From NCBI RefSeq assembly GCF_001540865.1, contig NC_033630.1, positions 9,125,212 through 9,189,211 of the forward strand: a stretch of 64,000 bases of DNA, in the 5' to 3' direction. Numbering within the stretch: the first letter of the stretch is position 1; every line of letters starts with the position of its first letter. Below, one piece after another: positions 21,919 to 34,091 of this stretch. A program made the translations under genes and the position numbers. The notes under the pieces are model-generated. The model was not told the origin of the DNA. It did no database searches and saw nothing but the letters and a program-made list of their open reading frames with translations. Source of the stretch: Ananas comosus (taxonomy: Eukaryota > Streptophyta > Magnoliopsida > Poales > Bromeliaceae).

Positions 21919-22852
21919 CCATATCTGTCACGTCCCGGGGCCGCCAATTTGGTCGATTCGGGCACGCGAACAGACGCCGAACGAATAGCACCTCCCATGT
22001 CCGCCCAAGGCTTAACCAACATGTATATTACAAGCAAGTCAACAAGGAGATTGCAAGATATACAAGGTTTGCACGAGGGCAAACAACAACATAACCACAT
22101 GTGAAAGCATCGAAACTAACTAAACATTTATCCACATACATGTCATTTGATTACATTTTAATCAAACACAAGTAAACTATTACATTTACATTCATTTTAT
22201 CCATTCATTTACATCACACTGGCTTTTAACCCAAAATATATGAATTACATCATTTATCCTTACTAGTTCAACATACAAAAGTTGAATACTCAAAATATAG
22301 GTTATGCCTATACTCGGGGGCCGCTAGCTACGGTGCAATACCCTTGCCTCGATCCTCCGCCGCCCCGCTCGCGCACGGATCTGCAGGGTTAGTGGTAATG
22401 AGAACTATAACGAAGTTCCCAGTGGGTTCGGCCCCCGACCGCGCCAATTCGCCAACTAGGTCTATTTCAGGCATATGTATTTCAATAAAGATAGATACCG
22501 AACCATCTAATGCAATTACTAATACAATGCCTGCAAAACAACCGTCAACAGATAGATAGTTAATCAAATACATGAATCTGATGCATGCATATCCGTTTCA
22601 CATTTTACTTGGCCTTTACCCAATCTTTTCGGGGTTCATCAAATTCGCCACAACTCACATCTCACATGTCCCATCTACCGGGATTAGCATTTTAAAAATG
22701 CCCCCGAGGGATTCATCCCATCTACCGGGGAAGGCACATGGTATTGTCGCCCAAGGGATCTTCGCCGGGCACTCCCACCCGTGGTGTCTACACTCCGGAG
22801 TACACCGCTTGAGAAAGAGCTACCTCACTCAAGCCGGAACCAATATATGTGA

Positions 22853-23209
22853 TGTAATACACTGGATCTTAGCAAATCGCAAGATTCGAGTGTTTGATCT
22901 GTGTTTGGAGCATTCCCACAGTTTTTGGAGGGTCGTTGATAGTGTTCCGACCCCTGGCACGCATCCCGAGGATGTTGGAGTGGGACTTGGCACCAAAATT
23001 CCAAAATCGGAATTTTTGGACAGCTCTCGGNTGTAATACACTGGATCTTAGCAAATCGCAAGATTCGAGTGTTTGATCTGTGTTTGGAGCATTCCCACAG
23101 TTTTTGGAGGGTCGTTGATAGTGTTCCGACCCCTGGCACGCATCCCGAGGATGTTGGAGTGGGACTTGGCACCAAAATTCCAAAATCGGAATTTTTGGAC
23201 AGCTCTCGG
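22853..23209 (+). repeat. 178-bp direct repeat around an assembly gap
   Basis: 22853-23030 and 23032-23209 appear identical and are separated by the N at 23031. Both begin exactly at the LTR start. The equivalent LTR at 48189-50883 has a single copy, so I take this as a gap-closing artefact rather than a tandem duplication. Confidence 0.75.
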
Positions 23210-25567
23210 GCAGCCTGCAGCAAGGCTTGTACCGGAACAACACTGGCCTTGTACCGGTACAAGGGTTGATGGTTGTACCGGTACAGCCATCGGGCTTGTA
23301 CCGGTATAGAGCCGCAGACCGCGCGACCCGAGCCTCGGGTTTGCAATTTCGTCGGTCTTGTACCGGTACAAGAGCCCATGTACCGGTACAAGGAGGCAGA
23401 TTTCGTGCAGTTTGAACTGCAGGGGATTTTTCGCGATTGTAGCCTATCTATAACAGCACCCATGCCCCTTAGGGCTTCTTTTGTGCTGGGACCTGAGGAG
23501 GAGAAGGTGAGAGGAGCTCTCTCTCCCTTTCTTTGCATTTTTACTCCTTTTGCTTGGTTTTTATTGGGTTCTCTCCTCTATTTGCATCTTGGTGGCTTCT
23601 CCACCATTATTGATGGCTTAGAGCTTGGAGAGGAGCTTGTGGCTGAGGAGATCTCCCACCCCACTTGGATTGGAGCTAAGTTTGGAGCTTCTTGAGAGGT
23701 TAGAGACTTGATTTCTCCCTTTGACCCTTGATTTGAGGTTTTTGTGAGATTAAACCCTAGAATTGGAAATTTAGGGCTTAATTGGGCATTTTCGTTTTAG
23801 GGCTTTTGAGGCTTGATTCCTTGGATTAGAACCTACCTCTAGATTGAATTGGAAGGGTTCTAGCCTTCTTTTTGAGCTTGTGAAGAGTTTTCCCCTAAGA
23901 GGTGAGTTTTTGCCCTTAATAAGAGATGGTTAATGTTTGAGCCTGGTATTGTTCGTTTTGCTCGTATGACACAAGTTTCTATACCTCAAGGGTACTAGGA
24001 GACTAGAGAACACCCTCGTGGGAGCGAACGAGGAGTTTCGTTGTCATCGGTGGGTTTGGCTTCTTTGAAATGGGAGGAAATTCCTCCTATGCGGTTAAAT
24101 GCTTTCATTTACCATAAGTTCATGTATATTCATGTTTAGTAGCATTTATGAGAGTTTTTGAATGCTTAGAACTCATAGGTTATGCATCAAGAAAATGTAC
24201 TCTATATAGTAGAGAGAGACAATGTGCTTTGTTAATATGCATGCGGCGAACATTCTATGAGATGGTAGGAAATCAAGTTTCTTGCTTCGATGTTGACTAG
24301 AATTATAAGTGCTTGAACTTAGTATCCATGTTGGGACAAAACGTGCCATAGTGTCATAAAGAGGCACTTGGCAGAGAGAATTATTAAACTGCAACATAGA
24401 GGCTTGATAATAGGTCACGTTGACATCAACTATATTCCATATTCAAAATATGATGAAATAGTGACTTGGCCACGATGACATTTATTATATTCCATGTTTG
24501 AGACATGACGACCTAGGAATAGGCCTAGGAGATTGGTGATATATTCCATGTTATTAGACATGAGGACTTGGTACTTGTGACAGATCGTTTGAAACTACTT
24601 GCCATTGTACGTCATTCGCACATGCTTGTGAGGGTCGCTCCCTACAAACCGGCACTCCGGAGATAGCCATCGCGATTCATATTCGCCGTGCGGGATTGGG
24701 CGCCGAAGTGGATTGCCGTGGGCCAGGCTCATCCCTAGGGTGGGGATGATGACTAACCACGGGGCCATTAGGCTCGCACCGGCCAGATAGCCTACGGGTG
24801 GTCTCAGGGCCATAGACAGCCTTCGGTGGGTCTCTTCAGATTTGACTTCGAATATTCATGATGACTTAGTGTACTACTTGGACATTGACTAGAATAGTAA
24901 CAACGGGACTTACTATTTCGCATTGTGGACATTATGATAGTTGGAGACTTTTACCCATGCATAGTTGCGTTCATACTTATGCTATTTATACTAAGTAGAG
25001 ATATCATGTTGTAGTAAGTTACATTTTTACTTGCCTTTCGCTTTCCTACATTTATAGTCACTGACATCTATTGTAGCTTTGGGCCTTGTGGTGCATTCAC
25101 TGAAGTCAGTAATTGCCCACTGGGAACTATTCTTAATAGTTCTCACGCCCCTGTTTCTATGTTTCCTTTTCAGAGCCTTCGGCACCGGCGGAGGCACGGG
25201 ATCGCGGCAAGGGTGTCGCGTAGCTAGCTCGCGGAGAGTTCTTTTGCCTAGGTGGTTTACTCCTCCATTTTATATTTTGAGAGAGTGTGAGGCTTTTGTA
25301 TCCATGTATAGAGACCACCTGTGTACCTACCTATAGCACTTGTATTTGGGATTTCCTATTGTATTTACTTTATGTCTTATTTAGTGGATTTACAGCTTTA
25401 CCTTATCCTTTGCTGTAGCATTTAGACATTTATTATGCTCTGATACTCCTAGATGTCTTTTATTGTTGCTTTTATTATTGTTGTTTCTAGACGCCTTATA
25501 CGTTTTAGACGTATGGCTGGTCTGGGCACGTGCCGGGCGGGCTTCCGCTGGGTCCCGGGGCGTGACA
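22853..25567 (+). mobile_element. Solo gypsy LTR inside gypsy D LTR
   Basis: TGTAATACACTGG at 22853 to GGGGCGTGACA at 25567, flanked by the exact 5-bp duplication TGTGA (22848-22852 and 25568-25572). No internal region remains, so it is a solo LTR left by LTR-LTR recombination. Same subfamily as 42441 and 48189. Palindromes of the TTGTACCGGTACAA class lie at 23225-23390, with a TATA-like TCTATAAC near 23446. The N at 23031 and a 178-bp repeat inflate its length. Confidence 0.9.
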
Positions 25568-27380
25568 TGTGAGTATGATCCCATCCTCAATTTGAGAAAG
25601 TATAGCTAAACCTGTCTCATACCACAATATCTCATAATGTCACTCTGGGTTAAACTTTGTTTAACTATTTACTTTTCGATGCCAATCGAGTCACTATAGT
25701 CAATGTCACCTTTGTTTACTATTGTCATAGTCTTTTACACATTCATATGCACATAGGGTCTTTACATTCTCATATGGTTCACATGGTTCTTTGCCAATTC
25801 ACATATTCTTTAAGCATCTAAATGCATTTCAACCATGAACACACATTATACTACCCTACATGCAAAAATGCTACAATATCAATATGCTCAAATAAAGTGA
25901 CATAGACATAGAAAGAGATCCGGTGTTTCTGGACAACACCCCTACCTTTTGGTGATGCCAAGTTGCCGCAATCCAACTTTCGTGATTTTTAGACGTTTTC
26001 GCCGCGAGCTACGGCAAAATGAAGCCGAAACGGCCTTTTTCCTTGATTTCTTCGCGTACGCTCGTCGTATCGCTGAACCGAGCGCACCAACGCGTTCGTT
26101 GACCTACCAATTAGGTTAGAATGAGATCAATCCCAAGCTTCGATCTCAAAATCTAAAAACCCTAAAGTTAGGTCCTTGTACAATATCATCTTCCCCAATC
26201 TAGTCCCTATCATGGATACAATAGGAGAAATCTTCCATAAGAGCTTCTAGATGCTTCCATTAGAAGCAAACAACAAAACCCTAGCTCAAATCCATAGAAA
26301 CTCACCTTGGAGTCTCAAGTTTTCCTTCAAAGCTCTTGCACAAGCTTGCCTTCACCTTGGAAAGCTTCTTCTCCAAGCTTGCTCTACCAAATCCCTCCCT
26401 TGATCTAAGCTCTAGAGAGAAGGAGAGAGAGAAAGAGGGTTTTTAGAGAGAGAGAGGGAGAGGTTTTATGTTGTTGGAGTGAGGAATGAGCCCAAACACC
26501 CAACCAACCACTTTATACACCCCTCTCATGACACATTAGCACATAAGCCCCTCAACCTTCCATTTTTTCACAACAACCCAATTCTGGGCATTTTTCGCAT
26601 ACGAGGATCGGTCTCTCCCTGCAGGGACCGGTCCCCGAGAGTACACCTCTCAGGACTTAGCCAAATTTTCATCTTTTTGGGCTGACTACGCGCACGGAGA
26701 CCGCTCTCTCATTACAGTGACGGGTTCCCGAGAGCAACATTTTCTGACTTAGCCATTTTCCAACTTTTTCACCTATGGAGACCGGTCTCTCCCCGCAGGG
26801 ACAGGGACCGGTTTCTCCCCTCAGGGACCGGTTCCCGTAGCCTAGACTTCCAGGACTTAGCCGATTTTCTAGCTTTCTGGGCAGCCTACGCATACGGGGA
26901 CCGGTCTCTCATCCAGGGACCGGTCCCCGAGAGTCCAAAATTCTGGAACCTAGCCATAATTGTAATTTCACTCTCTCGGGTCCCTTTAATGTTTATATAA
27001 GTTCCAATACACTTTGGACCTATACCAACTCGTTCCATTCCACGTTCCGCACATTTCGACGGAACTCGGCACGACTTACGGGAAAGTGATACGTTACAAC
27101 TACAACGAAGTTTCCAGTGTGTTCGGCAGCCGACCGCGCCGACTCGCCCACTAGGTCTATTCAGGCATATGCATTTCAAAAAGGAAGATAATAAACCAAC
27201 TAATGCACTTCTAATACAATGCCTGCAAGAAAGCTGTCAGCAGATAGATAATCAATACATGATAATTATGCATGCATGTTCTTGTTCTCATTCTCTTTGG
27301 CCTTTACACAATCATCCCGGGGTACTCCTGATTCACCCCAAACTCACAAACCATTATTCCCGTCTACCGAGGGAGGCTAC

Positions 27381-28605
27381 TGAAAGATTTGAGGAGCCCA
27401 AGGATCTATCTAGATTGTATCTATCACCTAGAGGGGGGTGAATAGGTGAACGGCCAAAAAAAATCACAAATCTCGATGCAATAAAAATAAATGCGGAAAA
27501 TAAAAAGCACACCGAGATTTACGTGGGAAAACTCCAACTTGGAGAAAAACCCACGGGACCAATACGCGAAAAAATAATTCACTAAGAGAAAAGATTACAA
27601 AGTGATTACCGACTCCACGGACTCAACCTCTCTTAACCTCCTATGAATCTTCGCGCTACCCTCCGGGCTGTCCACACCCTCACGTTCGAATCCACGAACG
27701 CCTCCACTTCGAATCCACGAAGCTTCAATCACGCCGAATCCACGACGCCACTCGAATCTACGAGCCAACGATCCGAATCCATGAACCGCCTTTGTTCACT
27801 CGCCAAATCAACGACGCCGTTCATGAAGAGCATCATGATTATGGTGATCCTTCGCTTAGGAGTATCGTAGAAAATCAGGGAATAGAACTCCAACGAAGCG
27901 GAGATCAAATCGACATATAGAGAATGCGAAACGATATCTCGATTTGATCTAAAGAGGCTAATTTGTAGGAAATAAGTTTAGAATGAAATCCGAGCCTCTA
28001 GGGTTTTCAAACATGTATTCTTATAATGCTTAATCAGTTAGAGAACCCCAATAGCTTATTTATGGACTTTAGAATCAAAACGGAGTAGGATTAGAAAGTT
28101 TCTTTCCAAAATCAGCACCTTGTACCGGAACAAGGAAAGCTGTCCAGGGTACAGCATGACGGAAGATTTTTCTGCAAAGCTTCTGTACCTGAACAGGCTG
28201 CAGCTTTGTCCGGAACAGGGTTGTACCGGTACAGCCGTGATGGTTGTACCGGAACAACCATCAACAAACTCTGCGGCAAAGGCCGATGTCTGTACCGGAA
28301 CAGATAAACCCTTGTACCGGTACAACAATGCAATTTTCGCTGAAATGCATTGTTTCGAGTTTTACAAGCTCTTAGAAATTTCTATTATCAATTAGAACTT
28401 GAAACACTGATTTCTAAAATCTATAATTAAGTATGAATCACCATAAACAAGATTTAAAGCTTACCTAAGCATCGTGATTCATGTTTTGCGTTTTTGCGTC
28501 CTTTCTGATTCTTCGAAGTCTTGGATTCTTCAATCTTCAATATCCGCTTCCGACTTCTTCAAGACTCCGACTCGACCCACGAAACTTGCCAACACATAGC
28601 TAACA
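27381..28605 (-). mobile_element. 3' LTR of copia F
   Basis: 1225 bp, TGTTAGCTATGTGTTGG at 28605 to ATCTTTCA at 27381 on the minus strand. The copia hairpin block lies at 27425-27448. Palindromes are of the TGTACCGGTACA class at 28120-28325, with pair centres about 22-23 bp apart. CATAAATAAGC at 28054-28066 is the likely TATA region, about 60 bp downstream. Confidence 0.9.
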
Positions 28606-29150
28606 ATCTCCCCCTTTGGCAATTTCGTGACAAAACACACACAAACTCAACAATTACATTGTAAAGAAAAACGAAGTTCAATTGTCATCACCAAAACATT
28701 GAACTCCTCGCGTGTAATCCAAATACAATTTGAAACTCAAATATATTTCAAAACTCCTAAAACAGACTCTATGACTTAGACGCAATTAGGAGTCTTGAAG
28801 TCTTGAAATCCTGCAAAACAATTCACTCAAAAATGATTAGCCTTGATTAGCCTTAAATTCTTATTCCTTCTCTGTATTCGTTCATATCTCCCCCTTTGGT
28901 CTTGAACTTATCATCCTCTGCTTTAGTTCAAAGCCTGTTCATCTACGCTCTCCCCCTTCATCTACGCTCTCCCCCTTTTTGTCAAAAATTGCCAAAAGAA
29001 AGCAAATAGAGAGAGAAAACATACTAGAAAAGCATAAGCGTAGTCAAGTCATAGTTACAGGCCTAAAAAAAAAACAAGCAGAGCTAAAACTAAAACATCA
29101 CCCTAAACAGCAAATGCAGTGAAAGAGAAAGACTAAGCTCGACGAAAAAA
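28606..29150 (-). other. Polypurine tracts and 3' non-coding region of copia F
   Basis: The primary tract CCAAAGGGGGAGAT (28606-28619) abuts the LTR. Three more pyrimidine/purine runs (near 28888, 28950 and 28965-28980) repeat the GGGGGAGA word. Otherwise AT-rich with no coding potential. Confidence 0.75.
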
Positions 29151-30589
29151 TCACTCCGTGTCCTCGTCATCATCATCATCATCTCCAGCACCAGCTCCAG
29201 AACCCCCAGCCTCAGGAGCATCACCAGACGGTGGAATGAGAGGATGTCGTGAAGATGACGGCTGATACGAAGCAGAAGATGGAGTAGGTTGCCAAATATC
29301 ATCATGTCGACACCCCATCTTATCCATCAATCTTTTGATACTTAATTCAAACTTTTTGATGCTGGACTCAACTTCCCTTCCAATGTTGTTCACTTTCTTC
29401 TTTAATTTACGCAAATCATCCTTCACTGATTCCAATGTCGTCGCTCCCCCCGAACTAGATGAAGTATCATAACTCCCTTGGGATGGAGGCGGAGGAGCAG
29501 AGCTAGAAGCTGCTCTCGGTGGAGGTGCTGGGCTAGATGCTTGGTCTGATGGAATGACCTGAGAGTGCTAACAGACTTAGCCCAAGTTACTGAATCAATA
29601 GGCCCAAGGCCAACATCATACTTGTCACAAGATGTATCTACTCCATTTGCTTGAAGAATCCTCGTAATCATAACCGGGAATGGAAGTAGATCCCGTCGAG
29701 TGGCACCCTGAATCACGTGTATCATCTTTTGCCAGATCAGAAATGGAATGTTGATGTTCAATCCATGAGCCTGCTCAGGATGGCCAAGTAGATATAACAA
29801 CACTAATCTCTCCCAACGGATCCTCTTTGTGCCAATGGTGGGTTGAACATTATAGCTCATAACCAAGGATAGCAAGTGATACTCAGGAAATAAATCCTTG
29901 GATTCAATGTAACCATGAGTTATGTAAACACCGGCTTTGCATATAGCTCCAAGAATGATATCCATGTGAGTTAACGCTTGGAATCCTCCTGACGTATAGA
30001 GAAGACCTGTAGTGTCCATATGCATTCCCAATATCTCTCCAATATCATAGGGGGTAACTGGGAATCTCTTCTTTCGCACAATAGTCTCAAAAATAAAAGT
30101 GCCTGTTTCATTATCTTCAGCAAGTACCTTTCTATTCATATAGAACTCCCGAATGAGTTCTACACAGAAAGGAGCCTTGGCCGGGACTCGTCCAACTAGC
30201 TCAATAGGTGCGCGCTGTAGCAGTTGTCCAAAATCAGGAACATCCCGAATCAGATCATTGAAGTTCACAAAGCGTTCAGTTATGCACGACTTCGATGCAA
30301 ACAACCTTCGCCGTGCTGGAGGGACATCCGCAGCTTGTTTTGTACGTCCCTCACGAGTACGAGAACCACCACCATGAGATGATTCGCCAGCTATTCCTTT
30401 GCCTTTGTCAAGTCGAGCAATAGGTTCTTCAGTTTCTTCCGGGGAGCTCGCCTGATAATCCGGATCAGACCCGGACGCTTCTTCAGTTGTGCGTGTCCTT
30501 TTAGAAACCCCATGACGACCTCTACTACCACCACTGCTCCGTCTCCCAGCCATTAGCACCAACAACACCAATACGAGCAAAAAAGCCAT
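29151..30589 (-). pseudogene. Env-position ORF of copia F, one frameshift
   Basis: Begins MAFLLVLVLLVLMAGRRSSG, again a hydrophobic start followed by a basic region. The middle resembles the plant transposon protein family (CVELIREFYMNRK, VTPYDIGEILGMH, SLVMSYNVQPTIGTKRIRWE, LLYLLGHPEQ, NINIPFLIWQKM). A frameshift near 29562 separates this from a C-terminal coiled coil (LESVKDDLRKLKKKVNNIG), a Ser/Pro-rich stretch and an Asp/Glu tail. It is clearly homologous to 7142-8524 but divergent. Confidence 0.82.
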
Positions 30590-30593
30590 TGTC

Positions 30594-31141
30594 CTATATC
30601 AAAAAATTGCATACATGAACAAAATTTTTGAAAAAATCTGTAAAAATAACGAAAAAATTTCTAATAATATTAGAATGCATACAAATGCTATTTCTAACCA
30701 GATCATGCAAAAAATTTCAGCAAAAATCGAACTTTTTGAAAAATCCCGAAATTACATGCATATTAGAGCATAAATCTTAAATCAGCAAAAAATAACTTAT
30801 TTTGATGTTGTTCAAGTGTTCTACAAGCAAGGTAATAGCCTAAGACACTGATCTATAGCAAAAAATTGCATCAAAAACGAATTAGCACAGAGATCAAACC
30901 CTTATCCCGCAAAAACAGTGAAAATATCAAAACTGGGATAAAACTCACAAATTTGATGCTAAAAACTTACAAATTCAAGGAGAGAACGTGCAAATCGGTT
31001 GAAGAAGAGTAGCTAGAGCTCTCAGGAACAAAAATTTTTGAAAAAGATGAAAATTTGAGAGAGATCGAAGCGTTATACCCGTATATAAGCCGCTCGGCCG
31101 CAGACCTTGTACCGGAACACGGTTTCTTGTACCGGTACAAG
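30594..31141 (-). promoter_or_regulatory. Internal promoter and candidate intron of copia F
   Basis: In element sense: CTTGTACCGGTACAAG (31141-31126, perfect 16-bp palindrome), an imperfect partner CCGTGTTCCGGTACAAGG (31122-31105) centred 20 bp away, then GCTTATATAC (31090-31081) as TATA box. The organisation matches copia C, although the palindrome bases differ. A candidate intron runs from GTAAGTTTTT (30970) to GATATAG (30594), 377 nt, ending just before the ATG at 30589. Confidence 0.55.
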
Positions 31142-32148
31142 GACCAAAATGTGAAAAAAAGTTTTCAAAAAATATCCTTTAAAAACCCATCAAATTTAAA
31201 TTAAATTCATATAATTAAGGCTTTTACTCCAAAAATCATTATAATGAAAATAAGATATTATAAAATTTCAAAACACATCGAAACATCAAAATTTCAATAT
31301 AAAAAATAATTTAATGATTCAAAACCATCAAGATGTAAGTTGATGAAAAACGATTTTTAGAAATTCAACAAAATTGACACCAATTTGTCGCAACACATTC
31401 AAAATAGAGATTTAACTAATATGGCACCGGAGGTGGCTCTTTGAGGATCTTTTCAACTTACCACCTTATTACTCCGAAAATTTTAATATTTATAAACTTT
31501 TTCCAACCTTTTCGGCTTTTCAATTAATTTTCATGTGGTAGCTTCACACACTTGCCGGACGACCGGAGTGGTAGCTCTTTCCTACATGTGGTGGTAGTTT
31601 TCACACTCCTTTTAGGATGTAACTCTTTCCACATCTTTTAAACATGGGAGTTTCTTTTTCTCCTTTTTTTTAATTTTTAAACAATTTCAAACTCCCCCTA
31701 AATTAGACAATCTCACAGTTGAAAATAATTTTGGCGAATTTTAGTCAATTAGAGAATATCCATTCATCATATCCAACACTCACAACCAAGATGAATTAAT
31801 CACCGAAAAAAATAAATTTGATTTCAAAGTTTTGATGAATATATGCATTAAGAAATCATATATTAAATTATGGTCAAAATAATGAAAAGTGGAGTAAAAC
31901 CGATAATTAATATGAATTTAACTTAATTATCATTGTGAAGATAAACACCGTTCAAACACCTTTTTTAAAAATATTTCTCTCTCCAAAATCATGGATCTCA
32001 ATCATCTCTTTTCTCGAAAATTTTGAATTCCTAAACACCTTTCCTCAAAATGATTTTTAAATAAACAAAAATTCAATGCACCAAAAATCATTCAAATATG
32101 TAATGCAACGAATAAAATTATGCAACAAGCACCAATCAAAGCATTACA
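31142..32148 (-). other. Spacer of copia F with conserved block
   Basis: AT-rich non-coding DNA. 31428-31640 matches the conserved block of copia C (9317-9570), with the same spaced CTACCAC words and TGTAACTCTTTCCACATCTT. A polypurine-like TTTAGGGGGAGT lies near 31692. Nothing else is recognisable. Confidence 0.6.
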
Positions 32149-34090
32149 CTAAAGATCAAAATGACTAAGACGAGGAGCAAGGAAAGATATCACCTTTCCG
32201 GATCCAAACTTGTCGGATCTTTGGTTTTCTCGGCTTGTCGACGTTCGGTGCCGTTTGTTTAGATTTTTGATCAACCGTTGGTGGTTTCTTCGGTTGAGGC
32301 TTCGGTTGAATTTGTCGTCGAGACTTATGCACCTATTTTGCATGAACTTGGCGTTGTGCATTAGAAGTCCGGTTCTTTTGAGGTACTCGACTAACTTGAT
32401 TTTTCTTATGATTCTGCGGGGAAAGTCAAGTTGTAGATGATGCCGTTTGAGGTTTAGACATTGCCGATTGATTCTTCTTTTCCTTATTTGGGCAATTCCT
32501 TTTAATGTGTCCTTTCCTGCCACATTTATGACACACCTTCTCTTTCGAAGTTGTTGAGACTTTAAAAGTTGAATTTGAATCCTTCTCAACGTATGTCCAT
32601 TCATATCCGAGTCCAAGCTTGTTCGTTTGACCCAATCCGAGCATATGATATAGTTTCTTTGATCCGGAAGAAAATCGTTGAATGTCGGATTGAAGTTGAC
32701 GAACTTGATTGGTCAGTGACTTGTTGGATGTGTGCGATTCCTTGAATTGTTGCTCCAAAAATCCAACCTTGTCTTTATATGATTTGATCGTTAATTCCGC
32801 TTCATTAAGCTTATCTTGGAGGTACGAAATATTCTTCAAGCTTGAATCCCTTTCCTCCTCAAGAGCCTTATTCAAAGTCTTCACGTTGTTGTTTTCCTCC
32901 TTAAGTTCCAACAAACGACGTCTCAACTTCTTATTGAGTTTAGCCATTTTCTTTGAGTCAATGAGAAGTTGATTGTACGCTTCCGCTATGTCGTCGTCGT
33001 TTGATTCCTCCTCACTTTCGCCATTGTTGCTCGAAGAGTCATGCGAAGAAAGAGAAGTATTGGAATTAGTAGCAATAGAGGATAAACACACAACGTTAGA
33101 CAAAGGTAAGGTAGATGTAGCAAATAGGGCAAGGTTTCCATTCTTTTCTTCATCACTCGAGCTTGAATCACTCGAAGTTGTATCATCCCACGTCTTTGCT
33201 TGCATTGCCTTCTTAGTATATGATTTCTTTGAGGGACAATCCGTAGCTATGTGACCGTAGCCTTTGCACTTGAAACATCGGATTTCGCCTTCAAATTCAT
33301 CCTTTTCTTTCGAAGCCTTTGCACGCTTCTTCTCTTTAGATGTAGAAAATTTGGAAAAAGATTGTCGCTTAGATGATGAAGCCTTGTCCGAGTTGTTCTT
33401 CTTTCGGAAATTCCGACGAAACTTCTTTGTTAGAAGTGCAAGTTGATGTTCGAAGTCGGCAAGAGAAACATCTCCGTCGGAATCCGAGTCTCCATCTTCC
33501 TCTTTGGTCGATTTCAACGCAACCCCTGTGCTTTTAGAGAAAGACTTGGAAGAAGATTGATTAGTAGGAAAAGTCATCTCATACGTTTGTAAAGCGCCTA
33601 CTAATTCTTCGACTTTCATCTCGTCCGGATGCTTAACCGTTTCGATCGCGGCAACCTTTGCCCGAAAACGTTCCGGAAGAGTTCGAAGAATTTTTCTAAT
33701 AACCTTTGAATCCAGGATTTTCTCTCCCAAGTTAGCACATGTATTCACAACGTCTTGTAGATGCGTATAGTACTGGGTAAAGGTCTCATTTTCGTCCATA
33801 GAAATTGAATCAAACTTGCTAGTGAGCATTTGTAATTTTTGGACCTTTACTAAGCTCGTTCCTTCATGCGTAACTTGTAGAGTATCCCAAATCTCTTTTG
33901 CCGTTTCGCATGCCGAAACACGAGTAAACTCCGTTTGTGATAATGCATTAAATAAAGCGTTTATGCCCTTGCCGTTAAATGAAGATGACTCGTTTTCATC
34001 TTTTGTCCACTCATTCCGTGGTTTAGGAACTGTAGCGTTATTTACAACTTCGGTAGGGTGCTCCCAACCAAATTCAATAACTTTCCAAAC
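32149..34090 (-). pseudogene. Copia F gag, truncated and frameshifted
   Basis: Open from the N at 34091 to a stop at 32426: VWKVIEFGWEHPTEVV, KEIWDTLQVTHEGTS, LGEKILDSKVIRKILRTLP, CCHC knuckles CFKCKGYGHIATDC and CHKCGRKGHIKRNC, with a long coiled coil between them. The C-terminal linker continues in another frame (DKPRKPKIRQVWIRKGD) to about 32165. Protease and the rest of pol then fail to appear. The N terminus (about 40 residues) and the primer-binding site are lost in the gap. The region retains Glu where copia C gag has its TAG stop. Confidence 0.88.
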
Positions 34091-34091
34091 N
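34091..34091. other. Assembly gap inside copia F
   Basis: A single N between gag codon about 40 and the U3 part of the 5' LTR. About 1 kb of LTR plus the primer-binding site should lie here. The intact target duplication shows that both sides belong to one insertion. Confidence 0.85.

Larger units (their letters stand above)
21926..27098 (-). mobile_element. 5' LTR of gypsy D, split by a solo LTR
   Basis: The minus strand starts TGTAACGTATCAC at 27098 and ends GACGTGACA at 21926. Without the insertion at 22853-25567 and one copy of its target duplication it is about 2.45 kb. Contents in element sense: palindrome pairs at 26935-26605 (centres 19-20 bp apart), TATAAAG at 26518-26512, a CG-rich conserved block at 26112-26043, and a stem-loop-like block at 22466-22418. 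It runs straight into the middle of the gypsy E LTR at 27099, so D probably landed there. The left partner for a target duplication is lost. Confidence 0.82.

Noticed and set aside
23225..23390. CRISPR-like array of palindromic repeats
   Set aside because: The context is a plant LTR, the repeats are 10-18 bp and imperfect, the intervals are only about 8-12 bp between motifs, and there is no leader or cas gene.
29051..29480. Asp/Glu-rich tail region as a separate gene
   Set aside because: It is the frame-shifted C terminus of the env-position ORF of copia F and shares its coiled coil.
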